DNA from: Allostella vacuolata
Lineage (GTDB): Bacteria > Pseudomonadota > Alphaproteobacteria > ATCC43930 > Allostellaceae
DNA: 64,000 bases
Assembly (NCBI GenBank): GCA_006739055.1
Contig: AP019702.1
Coordinates: 744,501-808,500, forward strand
Direction: 5' to 3'
Position 1 is the first letter of the stretch, and every line of letters starts with the position of its first letter. The position numbers and the translations under genes were made by a program. Shown piece by piece: positions 32,826-42,615 of this stretch. The notes beneath the pieces are model-generated. The model was not told the DNA's origin. It saw only the letters and a program-made list of their open reading frames with translations, and searched no databases.

Positions 32826-33995
32826 ATGGACATCCGCAATGCCAGCTTCCGGGGCTATGTCCGGGAGAACGGCCGCGTCGGCGTGCGCAACCATGTCATT
32901 GTGCTGCCGGTCGACGACCTGTCCAATGCCGCCAGCGAGGCGGTCGCCAACAATATCAAGGGGGCGCTCGCGATCCCCCACCCCTATGGCCGGCTGCAGT
33001 TCGGGGCCGACCTCGACCTGCATTTCCGCACCCTGATCGGCACCGGCTGCAATCCCAACGTGGCCGCCGTGATCGTGATCGGCATCGAGCCCGGCTGGAC
33101 CCGTCGGGTGGTCGACGGCATCGCGGAATCGGGCAAGCCGGTGGAGGGGTTCTGGATCGAGGGCAACGGCGACATCCAGACCATCGCCAACGCCAGCCGC
33201 GCCGCCTACCGCTTCGTCAAGCACGCCTCGACCCTGCACCGCGTCGAGCGGCCGATCCAGGACCTGTGGGTCTCGACCAAGTGCGGCGAGTCCGACACGA
33301 CGTCGGGCTGCGGCTCCAACCCGACCGTCGGCAACGCCTTCGACAAGCTCTACGCTGCCGGCTGCACGCTCGTCTTCGGCGAGACGACCGAGCTGACCGG
33401 GGGCGAGCACCTGGTGGCGGCCCGCTGCCGCACGCCCGAGGTGCGCGATCGCTTCCAGTTCATGTTCGACCGCTACCAGGCGCTGGTCGACCGCCACAAG
33501 ACCAACGACCTGTCGGAATCCCAGCCGACCAAGGGCAACATCGCCGGCGGGCTGACCACGATCGAGGAGAAGGCGCTCGGCAACATCCAGAAGATCGGCC
33601 GCCACTGCATGGTCGACGGCGTGCTCGACAAGGCCGAGGTGCCGACCGGTCCCGGCCTGTGGTTCATGGATTCCTCCTCGGCCGCGGCCGAGATGGTGAC
33701 CCTGTGCGCCGCCTCGGGCTATGCCGTGCACTTCTTCCCGACCGGGCAGGGCAACGTCATCGGCAACCCGGTGCTGCCGGTCATCAAGCTGTGCGCCAAC
33801 CCGCGCACCGTGCGGACCATGCCGGAGCATATCGATCTCGACTGCTCGGGCCTGCTCCGGCGCGAGCAGAACCTGGACCAGACCGGCGACGCGCTGCTCG
33901 ACGTGATGCTGCGCACCGCCGACGGCGAGCTGACCGCCGCCGAACTGCTGGGCCACCGCGAGTTCGTGCTGACCCGTCTCTACGAAAGCGCCTGA
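32826..33995 (+). CDS. UxaA-family large subunit (SuyB / altronate dehydratase-like)
   Basis: A 389-residue lyase subunit. Family blocks include [60 protein letters not shown] and [20 protein letters not shown]; the Cys-containing stretches probably bind an iron centre. Two-subunit members of this length include (2R)-sulfolactate sulfo-lyase (SuyAB), and the conserved [14 protein letters not shown] recalls that group, from memory. A sugar-acid dehydratase remains possible. No sulfolactate dehydrogenase or sulfite exporter is nearby to settle it. Confidence 0.85.
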   Translation: MDIRNASFRGYVRENGRVGVRNHVIVLPVDDLSNAASEAVANNIKGALAIPHPYGRLQFGADLDLHFRTLIGTGCNPNVAAVIVIGIEPGWTRRVVDGIAESGKPVEGFWIEGNGDIQTIANASRAAYRFVKHASTLHRVERPIQDLWVSTKCGESDTTSGCGSNPTVGNAFDKLYAAGCTLVFGETTELTGGEHLVAARCRTPEVRDRFQFMFDRYQALVDRHKTNDLSESQPTKGNIAGGLTTIEEKALGNIQKIGRHCMVDGVLDKAEVPTGPGLWFMDSSSAAAEMVTLCAASGYAVHFFPTGQGNVIGNPVLPVIKLCANPRTVRTMPEHIDLDCSGLLRREQNLDQTGDALLDVMLRTADGELTAAELLGHREFVLTRLYESA

Positions 33996-34020
33996 TCGCT
34001 GGCGCGCGGGCCGCGGTAGC

Positions 34021-35346
34021 TCAGGCGGCGCCGCGCTGGCCCGCCGCTGCCTCCAGGTAGCGGCGGGCCAGCGGGGTCTCCGGGCGGGCCGACAGGCGCT
34101 CGTGGGCGAGTGCGCGCAGGAGCGACGGCTGCCCGTCGCGCCGCGCCGCCTCCAGCAGGGTCAGGTCGATCAGGTCGCGCTGCGCGTGGCTGCCGCCGAA
34201 GCGCGCCGCGACCGGCCGCACCCGGCGCAGCAGGGTGATGGCGCCGCCGAAATCGCGCCGGCCGAAGGCTTGCAGCGCGTGGGCCAGCGGCAGGCCGACC
34301 TCGCGCGTCATCGCCTGGTTGCTGCCGCCGCGCTCGGCGCGCCGGCGCATGGTCGCGATGAGCAGGTCGGCCCGGTCCCAGCGGCCGGCGCCGACGAAGG
34401 CCATCATGGCGTGGGCGTCGTTGAAGGCATACCAGCCGTCGCAGGCGAACGGCGTCCACTGCTCGGCCAGGCGCGTCCAGCGCGGGCCGACATCGACCCC
34501 GCGCAGGTGCAGCCGCCACAGCAGGGCGGCCGCGTCGACGAGATCGAGCGCGGCGGCGCCGGGTCCGGCGATCCGCGCGTCGTAGAGCGCCAGCACCTCG
34601 GCCGGCTGCTCGCTGTCGAGCCGGAAGAGGGCCAGATGCCACCAGTTGTGGACGGCGAGCGCGCTGTCCGGGGCCCAGTGCCGCTCGCGCTCCAGCATCC
34701 AGGCGATGCCTTCCTGGCGGCGGCCCTGCATCTCCATGACATGGGCGACCGCATGGTGGGCCCAGCCGTCGGCGGGCTCGATCGCCAGCGCCTCGCGGCC
34801 CGATTCCTCCGCCTGGGCGTAGTCGCCGCATTCCTCCAGCCCGAAGGCGTGCATGGCCAGCACGCCGTGATACCCGGCCAGGCTGGGGGACCAGGCATGG
34901 CGCACGCGCGCCACCCGGTCGCGCAGGTTGCGGGCATCGCCGCGGTAGAAGTCGAGCAGGTGCCCCTGGTGCAGCGCCAGCAGGTCGCGCGGGTGCTCGA
35001 TCAGGATGTCGTCGAGCCGTTCCGCCGCGCCCTCGAAGTCGCCCGCGGCATAGGCGGCGACGGCGGCGGCATGCAGGCGCTCGCGGGCGCTCCGGGCGGT
35101 TCGCCGCAGCGCCGGCAGGATGGCCGCGGCGCGGCCGGCGCCCGCACCTTCCGAGCCGCAGAGCTGCAGGTAGGCGGCCAAGGCGTGGGCCATGGCGAAG
35201 TCCGGGCTGTCGGCCAGGGCCGCGGCGCAGGCGGCCGCCGGGTCGCCCCGGCCGCACAGCAGCAGCGACAGCGCACGCTCGAATTCGTCCACGGCCGGCC
35301 CGCTGGCCCCGTTCACGCACATGCCGCGATGGTCGGTACGCGTCAT
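34021..35346 (-). CDS. Tetratricopeptide-repeat protein, TTC38-like
   Basis: A 441-residue helical repeat protein. TPR-like helices run through it, for instance [20 protein letters not shown] and [20 protein letters not shown], with the TTC38-type block [15 protein letters not shown]. No signal peptide or membrane segment. TTC38 homologs occur widely in proteobacteria with unknown function, probably as binding scaffolds. It is convergent to the UxaA large subunit with a 25-base gap and divergent from mscL. Confidence 0.85.
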   Translation of the reverse strand: MTRTDHRGMCVNGASGPAVDEFERALSLLLCGRGDPAAACAAALADSPDFAMAHALAAYLQLCGSEGAGAGRAAAILPALRRTARSARERLHAAAVAAYAAGDFEGAAERLDDILIEHPRDLLALHQGHLLDFYRGDARNLRDRVARVRHAWSPSLAGYHGVLAMHAFGLEECGDYAQAEESGREALAIEPADGWAHHAVAHVMEMQGRRQEGIAWMLERERHWAPDSALAVHNWWHLALFRLDSEQPAEVLALYDARIAGPGAAALDLVDAAALLWRLHLRGVDVGPRWTRLAEQWTPFACDGWYAFNDAHAMMAFVGAGRWDRADLLIATMRRRAERGGSNQAMTREVGLPLAHALQAFGRRDFGGAITLLRRVRPVAARFGGSHAQRDLIDLTLLEAARRDGQPSLLRALAHERLSARPETPLARRYLEAAAGQRGAA

Positions 35347-35547
35347 CGATCTGCCATTCCCCAGGGCGCGGCCCGCCGGACGGGCCCGTCCTGCCCGGCG
35401 CCGACACCCGTCCGGTGGGTCGCGCGAACCGGCCCTGCGGTTCGAATGTCCGGCAGGAACCCTATCGCCAGCCGGGAGACATGGCCTAAGAATCGGGCAG
35501 GCGCCGATTCCCTGGGGGCGCCGTCACGGACGAGACAAGGGGGCCCC

Positions 35548-35958
35548 ATGTGGCACGAGTTCCGGGCATTCATCGCCCGCGGCAACGTCATCGATCTCGC
35601 CGTCGGCATCATCATCGGTGCCGCGTTCACCTCGATCGTCGATTCGCTGGTGAAGGACATCATCATGCCGCCGATCGGCCTGGTGCTGGGCGGGATCGAC
35701 TTCTCGGATTTCTACATCAACCTCAGCGGCCAGACCTACGCCTCGCTGGCGGCCGCCAGGGAGGCGGGGGCGGCGACGATCAACTACGGCGTCTTCATCA
35801 ACGCCTGCATCAAGTTCCTGATCGTCGCCTTCGCCGTCTTCGTCCTGGTGAAGCAGGTCAACCGCATCCACAGGAAGCCGCCCCCGCCGCCGCCGAGCAT
35901 CTCGGCGGAAGTCAAGCTGCTGACCGAGATCCGCGACCTGATGAAGGCGCGGGGCTGA
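35548..35958 (+). CDS. mscL: Large-conductance mechanosensitive channel MscL
   Basis: A 136-residue inner-membrane channel that opens under osmotic downshock. The N-terminal helix and TM1 read [20 protein letters not shown] with [20 protein letters not shown], and TM2 is [18 protein letters not shown]. The C-terminal coiled segment [15 protein letters not shown] follows a polyproline stretch. Length equals the family norm. The gene stands alone between divergent TTC38 and convergent CoA transferase genes. Confidence 0.97.
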   Translation: MWHEFRAFIARGNVIDLAVGIIIGAAFTSIVDSLVKDIIMPPIGLVLGGIDFSDFYINLSGQTYASLAAAREAGAATINYGVFINACIKFLIVAFAVFVLVKQVNRIHRKPPPPPPSISAEVKLLTEIRDLMKARG

Positions 35959-35974
35959 CCCGCGCCGTCGGAAC

Positions 35975-36005
35975 CGTCGCCGCCGGCCCTCAGGGGCCGG
36001 CGACG
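35975..36005. terminator. Hairpin between convergent mscL and CoA transferase genes
   Basis: CGTCGCC and GGCGACG form the base and GGCCC/GGGCC the top of a stem with a three-base bulge. The CoA transferase stop codon lies in the loop. It can serve both directions. Confidence 0.5.
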
Positions 36006-37198
36006 ATGACCCGGCGCGCCTCCAGCTCGGCGACGGCGGCCGGAGCGTAGCCGATCTCCGCCAGCACCGCGCGGGAATGCTCGCCCAGCGTCGGCGCCTC
36101 CATGCGCAGGCCGAGGTCGTGCTCGCCCATCTCCAGCGGCAGCTTGGGCAGCTTGGTGGTCGCGCCGCTGGGCAGGCGCGAGGGGACCAGGAAGCCGTGG
36201 GCGTTGAGCTGCGGGTCGTCGAACAGGTCCTCGGTCGTGACCACCGGGGCGAACGGGATCTGCGCCCGTTCCAGCCGCTCCGCCGCCTCGGCCTTGCTCA
36301 GGCGGCCGATCACCTCGGCCACCACCGGCACCAGGCGCGGCCGGGCGGCGACCCGGTCCTCGTTCGACTGCAGCCCCGGCTCGTCGCGCAGGGCGGCCAG
36401 GCCCGGCCCCTCCTGGACGAAATGGTCGCAGAAGCGGTGCCAGTGGTTGTTCGAGGTGATGCCGACGAAGATCTGGTCCCCGTCGCGGGTGCCGAACGGT
36501 TCGTAGATCGCCCAGGCGCTGCGCCGGGCCGGCATGGGCGGGATCTTCTCGCCGGTGATCGCGTGGCCGGCCATGTGCGAGCCCATCAGGAAGGCGCCGC
36601 TCTCGAACAGCGCGCTCTTGACCAGCTGGCCCTCGCCGGTGCGATCGCGCTCGCGCAGCGCGGCCAGGATGGCGATCGCCCCGTAGGCGCCGCCCAGGAT
36701 GTCGATGATCGACGCGCCCGCCCGTAGCGGCCGCCCCGGCGGCCCGGTCATGTAGGCGATGCCGGACATGAACTGGACGATCTCGTCGAGCGCCGGCCGG
36801 TTCTCGTAGGGGCCGGACAGGAACCCCTTCAGCGCGCAATAGACGAGGCGCGGGTTGACCGCCCGCGCGGCGTCCCAGCCCATGCCCAGCCGGTCCGCGG
36901 TGCCGGGCCCGAAATTCTCCAGCAGGACGTCGGCGGTGCCGAGCAGGCGGTGCAGGATCTCCTGCCCGTCGGCGGTCTTCAGGTCGACCGCCAGGCTGCG
37001 CTTGTTGCGGTTGAAGAGGGTGAAGAAGCCGGATGCGAAGCCCGGCAGCCGGCGGGTGTGGTCGCCGGCCGGCGCGGGCTCGATCTTGATCACGTCGGCG
37101 CCGAGGTCGGCCAGGGCGACCCCGCAGGACGGGCCCATGATCGTGTGGGTCATCTCGACGACGCGGATGCCGTCGAGGGGAAGTGGGCGTTCGGTCAT
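35990..37198 (-). CDS. Class III CoA transferase (CaiB/BaiF family)
   Basis: A 402-residue CoA transferase that moves CoA between carboxylic acids. The N-terminal LPLDGIRVVEMTHTIMGPSC, the KRSLAVDLKTADGQEI strand, and the catalytic Asp in PALDEIVQFMSGIAYMTG are characteristic. The downstream SGATTKLPKLPLEMGEHD loop is also typical. The ATG at 37198 gives the standard family N-terminus; longer readings add non-homologous residues. The acid substrates (for example formate/oxalate, succinate/branched acids) cannot be deduced. Confidence 0.93.
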   Translation of the reverse strand: MTERPLPLDGIRVVEMTHTIMGPSCGVALADLGADVIKIEPAPAGDHTRRLPGFASGFFTLFNRNKRSLAVDLKTADGQEILHRLLGTADVLLENFGPGTADRLGMGWDAARAVNPRLVYCALKGFLSGPYENRPALDEIVQFMSGIAYMTGPPGRPLRAGASIIDILGGAYGAIAILAALRERDRTGEGQLVKSALFESGAFLMGSHMAGHAITGEKIPPMPARRSAWAIYEPFGTRDGDQIFVGITSNNHWHRFCDHFVQEGPGLAALRDEPGLQSNEDRVAARPRLVPVVAEVIGRLSKAEAAERLERAQIPFAPVVTTEDLFDDPQLNAHGFLVPSRLPSGATTKLPKLPLEMGEHDLGLRMEAPTLGEHSRAVLAEIGYAPAAVAELEARRVIVAGP

Positions 37199-37540
37199 GT
37201 CGGGATCGGCGACCTGGCGGCGGGAATGGGATCGGGGCGGCACAGTACCAGGACATGGCCGCCGCGACAGCCCGGATCGGATCATCCCGACGGTTGCGCC
37301 GGATCGGCCACGGTAGGGCTTTCATTAAAACGAAGGCCGGAGCCAATTTTAATGGAACCCGCAAGTTCGCGTGCTGTTGGCCAGTACGATGCCGGCCGAC
37401 ATGCCCCAATAATCTCGGGAAGAGATAATTCTGTGGAAAAATTTAGCGGATATGGACACGGAATTATGTCGAGAAGTCTGGCTTGTGTCACGGCATGAAC
37501 TGTGATCATGCGCACTTTTATGTAAGAGGACACGGGAAAT
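37199..37540. other. AT-rich intergenic region upstream of the RTX gene (no gene seen)
   Basis: The 342 bases after 37198 contain no convincing gene. From about 37318 the composition becomes clearly AT-richer than the rest of the window, with stretches such as TTTTAATGG and AAAAATTTAG. Inverted repeats occur at 37321-37357 and 37412-37426. This is probably the promoter and leader of the RTX gene and may mark foreign or specially regulated DNA. Confidence 0.6.
37321..37357. promoter_or_regulatory. AT-rich inverted repeat upstream of the RTX gene
   Basis: CATTAAAA (37323-37330) and TTTTAATG (37347-37354) are perfect complements 16 bases apart. The distance to the RTX start is about 185 bases. 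It could be a regulator site. Confidence 0.4.
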
Positions 37541-39406
37541 ATGGCTGTTATCAACTGGAATGGCGCAAGCAATCTCGATCTGAAGATTCTTGGTCAGTCG
37601 TTCGATTTCCGCACCGACGTGCTCCAGGTTTCCGATCCATCGCTGCAGGCCCAGCAGTTCGATCTGGTCGAGAACGGCACCGACCTGGCGATCGTGAAGT
37701 CCCGTGATGCGTCCGGCGCTCCGCTGCCCGCCGCGGAGGTCACCTACGCCTACCTGCCGAACATGATCCTGCGCCAGGTTGGCGTCGGCGCGGATGGATC
37801 CTCGCAGAACATCGTGCTGAGCAATGGCGGCCAGATCTGGATCGGCGAGCGCGACACCGACACGGTGCTCGACGATTCCGGCAATCTCGTCGAGCTCGGC
37901 TCGGCTTCGCAGTCGGTGCAGGTGATGGCCCTGGGCGGCGACGACACGGTCGCGACCGGCGAGGGGAACGACCGGGTCTACGGCAATACCGGCACGGACA
38001 GCATCGTCGGCGGGGCCGGCGACGATTCGCTCTATGGCGGCCAGGACGGCGACACCGTGATGGGCGGTGCCGGTGACGACAACGTGGCCGGCGATCTCGG
38101 CGACGACTGGCTCGTCGGCGGCGGGGGCGACGACATCGTCTATGGCGGGGCCGGGAACGACACGATCGAGACCGGGACCGGCAACGATACGGTGTTCGCC
38201 GGCGCCGGGGACGACGCGCTGGCGATCGACAGCAGCGCCACCGGCGACAAGCTCATCTACATGGACCGCGGCCAGGACGCGGTCGAGATCGCCAACACGA
38301 CCGGCGACCACCTGGTCTATCTGGGTGAGAACAACGACGCCGCCTCGCTCTTCTACAATGCCGGCGATGTCCATGTGGTCGGCGAAGGCGGCAACGACAC
38401 CATCGTCACCCAGAACTTCGGCGACGACACGCTCGACGGGGGCGGCGACGACGACGCCCTGATCGTCGCCGAGGGATCGATCGGTGCCAAGACCCTGCTC
38501 GGCGGCGATGGCCAGGACACGATGATGGTCGTCGACAACTCGGGCGACGCCGCCGCAGGGATCCAGCCCAACACCCAGGTCGCGATGCTGGCGGGCGGCG
38601 GCGACGACACGCTCGCCTATGGGCGCGGCCTGTTCATCGGCGACGTCAACGACGGCGGCGCGGGAGACGACACGATCGCGTTCCTCGGCCAGACCGAATT
38701 GCAGCTTCGCGATCTGTCTCTGACCAACATCGAGACGGCCTATTTCAGCGGCGAGGACGATTCCGTCATCTTCGCGGACGGCAACGAGGTCGGGTACGTC
38801 GACGGCGGCGGCGGGAACGACATGCTCGACGCCAGCGCGGAGACCAGCGCCGCCTACATGCTCGACGGCGGAACGGGCAACGACTGGCTCGTCGGCGGCG
38901 AGGGCGACGACCTGATCCAGGGCGGCGCGGGCGCCGATACGCTCGGCGGCAATGGCGGCGCGGACACCTTCCAGTTCCTCGATGGTCCGGTGGTGGGCAA
39001 CGAGGATGTCCTGCTCGACTTCACGGGCGGCGAGGACAAGCTGGCGTTCATGGGGGGTGCCTTCGGCGGCATGTCGGCGATCGTCGGATATGCGGGCACC
39101 TCGGCCGACGGCTCGGAATCCGGCGACAACCTGCTGATCGCGACGGGCGCGTCCTATGCCGGCATCGCCGACTTCGATGCGTCCTACCATGACGGTGCCG
39201 AGGCCGCGACGGGCAAGCCCGGCTTCTACGTCTTCGTCAACTCGCAGAGCGACGGCCGGGCGGAGCTCTGGTTCGACGAGGACATGACCGATGCCGCCGA
39301 TGCCGTCCTGGTGGCCACCTTCGACGACATCACCTCGGCCAGCCAGCTGGCCGAGCTCGACGAGGGGGCGAGCGGCCCCAATTCCGGCGACTTCGTCGTG
39401 ATCTAG
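37541..39406 (+). CDS. RTX calcium-binding repeat protein (type I secretion substrate-like)
   Basis: A 621-residue, very acidic protein. Glycine/aspartate nonapeptides of the GGxGxDxxx type form two blocks: about 132-226 (GGAGDDSLYGGQDGDTVMGG and neighbours) and about 441-486 (GGTGNDWLVGGEGDDLIQGG), with scattered single repeats between. Such repeats fold into Ca2+-bound beta-rolls outside the cell. There is no Sec signal, and the C-terminus ends DFVVI, a hydrophobic end like many type I secretion signals. No catalytic domain is recognised, so it may be an S-layer, adhesin or matrix protein. No type I exporter genes adjoin. Confidence 0.85.
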   Translation: MAVINWNGASNLDLKILGQSFDFRTDVLQVSDPSLQAQQFDLVENGTDLAIVKSRDASGAPLPAAEVTYAYLPNMILRQVGVGADGSSQNIVLSNGGQIWIGERDTDTVLDDSGNLVELGSASQSVQVMALGGDDTVATGEGNDRVYGNTGTDSIVGGAGDDSLYGGQDGDTVMGGAGDDNVAGDLGDDWLVGGGGDDIVYGGAGNDTIETGTGNDTVFAGAGDDALAIDSSATGDKLIYMDRGQDAVEIANTTGDHLVYLGENNDAASLFYNAGDVHVVGEGGNDTIVTQNFGDDTLDGGGDDDALIVAEGSIGAKTLLGGDGQDTMMVVDNSGDAAAGIQPNTQVAMLAGGGDDTLAYGRGLFIGDVNDGGAGDDTIAFLGQTELQLRDLSLTNIETAYFSGEDDSVIFADGNEVGYVDGGGGNDMLDASAETSAAYMLDGGTGNDWLVGGEGDDLIQGGAGADTLGGNGGADTFQFLDGPVVGNEDVLLDFTGGEDKLAFMGGAFGGMSAIVGYAGTSADGSESGDNLLIATGASYAGIADFDASYHDGAEAATGKPGFYVFVNSQSDGRAELWFDEDMTDAADAVLVATFDDITSASQLAELDEGASGPNSGDFVVI

Positions 39407-39433
39407 GGCGTCGACCGTCGAGGCGGTCGCGGG

Positions 39434-39464
39434 GCCGGGCCCGGGGGCGACCTCCGGGCCCGGC
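39434..39464 (+). terminator. Hairpin after the RTX gene
   Basis: GCCGGGCCCGG (39434-39444) pairs with CCGGGCCCGGC (39454-39464), extendable to 14 pairs with one G-U, with a CGA loop. It begins 28 bases after the RTX stop. No U-tract. Confidence 0.6.
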
Positions 39465-39491
39465 GCCGCGCCGGCTTCCGCGGTTCCGGGC

Positions 39492-39520
39492 TTGACATGC
39501 GGGCATGCGGTGGCGCCGAT
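39492..39520 (+). promoter_or_regulatory. Candidate promoter of the lipid A acyltransferase gene
   Basis: A consensus -35 TTGACA at 39492-39497 is followed after 17 bases by GCCGAT, a poor -10. It lies 61 bases upstream of the lpxXL-like start and after the RTX terminator, which supports the location. Confidence 0.4.
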
Positions 39521-39557
39521 GGCGCCCCGAACGACCCCCCCGTGAGAAGTCCTCCCG

Positions 39558-40529
39558 ATGGCGATGCTCCGCCTGAAGCTCCTGCTGCTGCGCTGGGCGA
39601 CCGCAATCGGCGCCGGGCTGGTCTCGGCCTTCTTCCTGGCGGCCCGCATCGTGCCCTATCGCTGGATGGCCGCATTCGGCGGCGGGCTGGCGCGCACGCT
39701 CGGCCCCCGCCTGCGGCCGAGTCGGACGGCGCGGGCCAACCTCGCCCTGGCGTTCCCCGAGAAGTCCGAGGCCGAGCGGGAGGCGATCCTGCGCGGCGCC
39801 TGGGACAATCTGGGCCGCACGGCCGTCGAGTACCCCTATATCGGGCAGCTGTGGGACTATGACCCCGAGCGGCCCACGGCGGACGGCCGCATCGAGGTGG
39901 TCGGGCGGGAATATTTCGAGGCGCTGCGCGACGATGGCCGGCCCGGCATCGTCTTCTCGGCCCATCTCGCCAACTGGGAGCTGCTGGCGGTCGCCGCCGC
40001 CCGCCACGGCCTCGACATCGCGGTGCTCTACCGCGAGCCCAACAACCCGGCCATCGCCCGCATCATCCGCCGCATCCGCGGCCAGAACATGGGCCGGCTG
40101 ATCCCGACCGACCTGCGCGGCGGGCTCGCCCTGGTCGGCGTGCTGAAGGCGGGAGGCCATGTCGGCATGCTGGTCGACCAGCATTTCAGCCGCGGGCCGC
40201 TCGGCACCTTCTTCGGCCACCCCGTGCGCACCGCGCCGGCCGCGGCCAAGTTCGCCCGCGCCTTCGAATGCCCGGTGCACGGCGCACGCGTCATGCGGCT
40301 GCCCGGCGGGCGCTTCCGGCTGGAGGTCACGCCGCCGCTCGCCCTGCCGCCGCCGACCGGTGACGGCCCCGCCGACGAGGCCGCGGCGACCCAGATGATC
40401 ACCGCCATCGTCGAGGGCTGGGTGCGCGAGCGCCCCCAGGACTGGCTGTGGATGCACCGGCGCTGGCGGGTGGAGCGGCCCGCGGGAACGGCGCCCGCAG
40501 GCGTTGACAAACCCGGAGCCGGCCGATAG
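39558..40529 (+). CDS. lpxXL: Lipid A acyltransferase, LpxXL/HtrB family
   Basis: A 323-residue inner-membrane acyltransferase. An N-terminal membrane helix [20 protein letters not shown] precedes the HxxxxE catalytic motif in [14 protein letters not shown]. The [20 protein letters not shown] and [12 protein letters not shown] blocks are typical of the LpxL/LpxM superfamily. Because acpXL and its elongation enzymes follow directly, this member most likely transfers the very-long-chain acyl group from AcpXL onto lipid A. The plain LpxL or LpxM role is the alternative. Its stop is 94 bases before acpXL. Confidence 0.88.
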   Translation: MAMLRLKLLLLRWATAIGAGLVSAFFLAARIVPYRWMAAFGGGLARTLGPRLRPSRTARANLALAFPEKSEAEREAILRGAWDNLGRTAVEYPYIGQLWDYDPERPTADGRIEVVGREYFEALRDDGRPGIVFSAHLANWELLAVAAARHGLDIAVLYREPNNPAIARIIRRIRGQNMGRLIPTDLRGGLALVGVLKAGGHVGMLVDQHFSRGPLGTFFGHPVRTAPAAAKFARAFECPVHGARVMRLPGGRFRLEVTPPLALPPPTGDGPADEAAATQMITAIVEGWVRERPQDWLWMHRRWRVERPAGTAPAGVDKPGAGR

Positions 40530-40532
40530 GGC
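40504..40532 (+). promoter_or_regulatory. Candidate promoter of acpXL inside the 3' end of lpxXL
   Basis: TTGACA at 40504-40509, a 17-base spacer, and TAGGGC at 40527-40532. The -10 is weak, but the -35 is perfect and lies 115 bases before the acpXL start, so the operon may have an internal promoter. Confidence 0.4.
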
Positions 40533-40623
40533 TTCGATCGCCGGTCCGGATGCCGGATTCGTGAGCATTCCGGGGCCTGCCGCCCCTGTCCCGCGCCAAC
40601 CGAACGAGGCTGCACGGAGTCCC

Positions 40624-40908
40624 ATGGCCGAAACCGTCGACGCCATCGCCGAGATCATCGCCTCGACCTGCAACATGGATCGGGCCACGATCAGCGCGGA
40701 ATCGCACATCATCGACGACCTCGGCGTCGACAGCCTCGATTTCCTCGACATCGCCTTCGCCATCGACAAGCGGTTCGGGATCAAGATGCCGGTCGAGAGC
40801 TGGATGGAGGACGTCAATGCCGGACGCGCCAGCAGCGACGATTTCTTCATCCTGCACAATCTGGCGGCGCGCATCGACGCCCTGGTCGCCGCCAAGACGG
40901 CGGCCTGA
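40624..40908 (+). CDS. acpXL: Acyl carrier protein AcpXL
   Basis: A 94-residue carrier for very-long-chain fatty acids. The phosphopantetheine site is [18 protein letters not shown] with Ser in DSL, and the following [19 protein letters not shown] matches the special AcpXL pattern (KEFGIKIPxExWxxxVN) rather than housekeeping AcpP. GGAG lies five bases before the ATG. It heads a set of chain-building genes. In rhizobia AcpXL carries a 27-hydroxyoctacosanoyl group for lipid A; here the chain length is unknown. Confidence 0.92.
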   Translation: MAETVDAIAEIIASTCNMDRATISAESHIIDDLGVDSLDFLDIAFAIDKRFGIKMPVESWMEDVNAGRASSDDFFILHNLAARIDALVAAKTAA

Positions 40909-40939
40909 TCGAAGCCCGCCGCGGCGCGGCAGTACCGGC

Positions 40940-41407
40940 ATGGAGTTCGAGGCCTTCCGGCTCGTCGACCAGCTGGAGCAGCTCACCCTGGACCCGGGCC
41001 GCATCGCCATGCGCGGCACCGTGCCCGAGCGCTCGACCATCCTCGACGCGCATTTCCCGGGGCACCCGATCATGCCGGGCGTCCTGATGATCGAGGCGAT
41101 GGCCCAGACGTCCGGCTACCTGCTGCTGGCCATCAACCGGGCCCGGCGCATGCCCTTCCTGGCCGAGGTCAAGGAGGCGAAGCTGCGCGCCTTCATCCCG
41201 CCGGGGGCGGTCCTGTCGATCGAGGCCGACCTGGAGCACGAGGGCTCGGGCTATGCGGTGACGCACGGCCGGATCCTGCGCGACGGCAAGCGCGTGGCCG
41301 AGGCCGAGCTGCGCTTCCGCACCGTGCCCTTCCCCTCGCCCGAACTGCAGGCGCGCACCCGGGCCGCGATGCTGGGCGTCGGCATCCCTCCCGGCGCATC
41401 CGAATGA
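40940..41407 (+). CDS. fabZXL: 3-hydroxyacyl-[AcpXL] dehydratase, FabZ-like hotdog protein
   Basis: A 155-residue hotdog-fold dehydratase removing water from 3-hydroxyacyl chains during elongation. The catalytic His-containing helix is HFPGHPIMPGVLMIEAMAQ, and the second half GSGYAVTHGRILRDGKRVAE fits FabZ. It follows acpXL after 31 bases and overlaps the next gene as ATGA. Length is like FabZ (about 150). Confidence 0.92.
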   Translation: MEFEAFRLVDQLEQLTLDPGRIAMRGTVPERSTILDAHFPGHPIMPGVLMIEAMAQTSGYLLLAINRARRMPFLAEVKEAKLRAFIPPGAVLSIEADLEHEGSGYAVTHGRILRDGKRVAEAELRFRTVPFPSPELQARTRAAMLGVGIPPGASE

Positions 41408-42615
41408 GCCTGGCCATGTCCCCCGGGGGCGAGCGGGAGGTCTGGATCACCGGCGTCGGCCTGGTCACGGCGCTGGGCGAAGGCCGGGCGGCGCACCGGG
41501 CGGCGCTGGCCGACCCCGCGGCGCTGGCCGCGGCGCGCGACGGCGAGACGTTCCGGCCGTTCCTCGTGCACCCGGTCCGCGCCCTGGCGCTCGACCGCTT
41601 CATGCCCCGGCGCGCCGACCAGCGCACCACCGGCCCGTGGATGCATTACGGCATCCATGCCGCCGGGCTGGCGCTGGAGGAGGCCGGCGTCCTGGGCGAT
41701 GCGGCCCTCTTGACCCGGACCCACGTCCTGGCGGCCGCGGCCGGCGGCGAGCGGGATACCGCGCTCGACGAGGAGATCCTGGCCGGGATCGTGGCCGGCG
41801 AGGACCCGGACCGCCGCCTCAATGCCCGCCTGACCGAAGGGCTGCGCCCGACCGCGTTCCTGGCCCAGCTCTCCAACATGTTCGCCGGCAACCTGTCGAT
41901 CGTCCTGGGCGCGGCGGGATCGAGCCGCACCTTCATGGGCGAGGAGGCGGCCGGCGTCGAGGCCCTGCGCGTCGGCTGGCGCCGGGCCGCGGCCGGCCAG
42001 GGCGAGCTGTTCCTGGTCGCGGCGTCGTACAACGCCTCGCGGCCCGACATGCTGCTGCTGCACCAGACCGGGGGCCGCCTGCTCCAGGGCCCGTGGCGCG
42101 ACCTGTGGTCGCGACCGGCGGGCGGCATCTGCCTCGGCAGCATGGGGGCGGCCCTGGTCCTGGAAAGTGCCGACCATGCCCGGGCCCGCGGTGCCCGCCC
42201 GGTGGCCCGCCTGGCGTCGATCACCCATGGCTGGTCGGACCGCCGGCCCGGCGCGGCGGCGGCCGCGGCCCGCTGGCCGCTCGCGGACGACCGGCCGGCC
42301 TTCGTCGTCAGCGGGGCGAGCGGGGCCGGCCCGGTCACCGCCGAGGAGAAGGAGTACCTGGCGGCGCGCGGCCCGGCGATCGCGGTGCGCGGCACGGCGG
42401 CCGCCATCGGCCATGGGGTCGAAGCGTCGTTCCCGGCCAATGTCGCCCTGGCCGCCTGGTGCGCGGAGGGGCGGGCCGGCTTCCCGCCCTTGTCCGACGA
42501 CCCGATCGAGGCGCCTGCCGCGGGGCCGCTCGACCGCGTGGTGGTGACCGGCTGGGGGCCCCGCCGCGGCGAGGGCATGGCGGTCCTGGAACCGGTGCCG
42601 GAGGCGGCACGGTGA
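41404..42615 (+). CDS. Ketosynthase-like protein lacking the catalytic Cys (chain-length-factor-like)
   Basis: A 403-residue thiolase-fold protein. It starts WITGVGLVTALGEGRAAH like a KS, but at the position of the KS nucleophile it reads LGAAGSSRTFMGEEAAG, with Gly where Cys is expected (compare TACATGAS in the next gene). The later GTAAAIGHGVEASFP block lacks the usual HGTGT pattern. It should be condensation-inactive and pair with the downstream active KS, like the KS-chain length factor couples of polyketide systems. Rhizobial VLCFA clusters also have two fabF-like genes. It overlaps the next gene as GTGA. Confidence 0.88.
   Translation: MSLAMSPGGEREVWITGVGLVTALGEGRAAHRAALADPAALAAARDGETFRPFLVHPVRALALDRFMPRRADQRTTGPWMHYGIHAAGLALEEAGVLGDAALLTRTHVLAAAAGGERDTALDEEILAGIVAGEDPDRRLNARLTEGLRPTAFLAQLSNMFAGNLSIVLGAAGSSRTFMGEEAAGVEALRVGWRRAAAGQGELFLVAASYNASRPDMLLLHQTGGRLLQGPWRDLWSRPAGGICLGSMGAALVLESADHARARGARPVARLASITHGWSDRRPGAAAAAARWPLADDRPAFVVSGASGAGPVTAEEKEYLAARGPAIAVRGTAAAIGHGVEASFPANVALAAWCAEGRAGFPPLSDDPIEAPAAGPLDRVVVTGWGPRRGEGMAVLEPVPEAAR

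Noticed and set aside
37935-38230. Short repeated GGCGGCGAC-like units resembling a repeat array
   Set aside because: They encode RTX nonapeptides in one frame; there are no spacers, so no CRISPR array.
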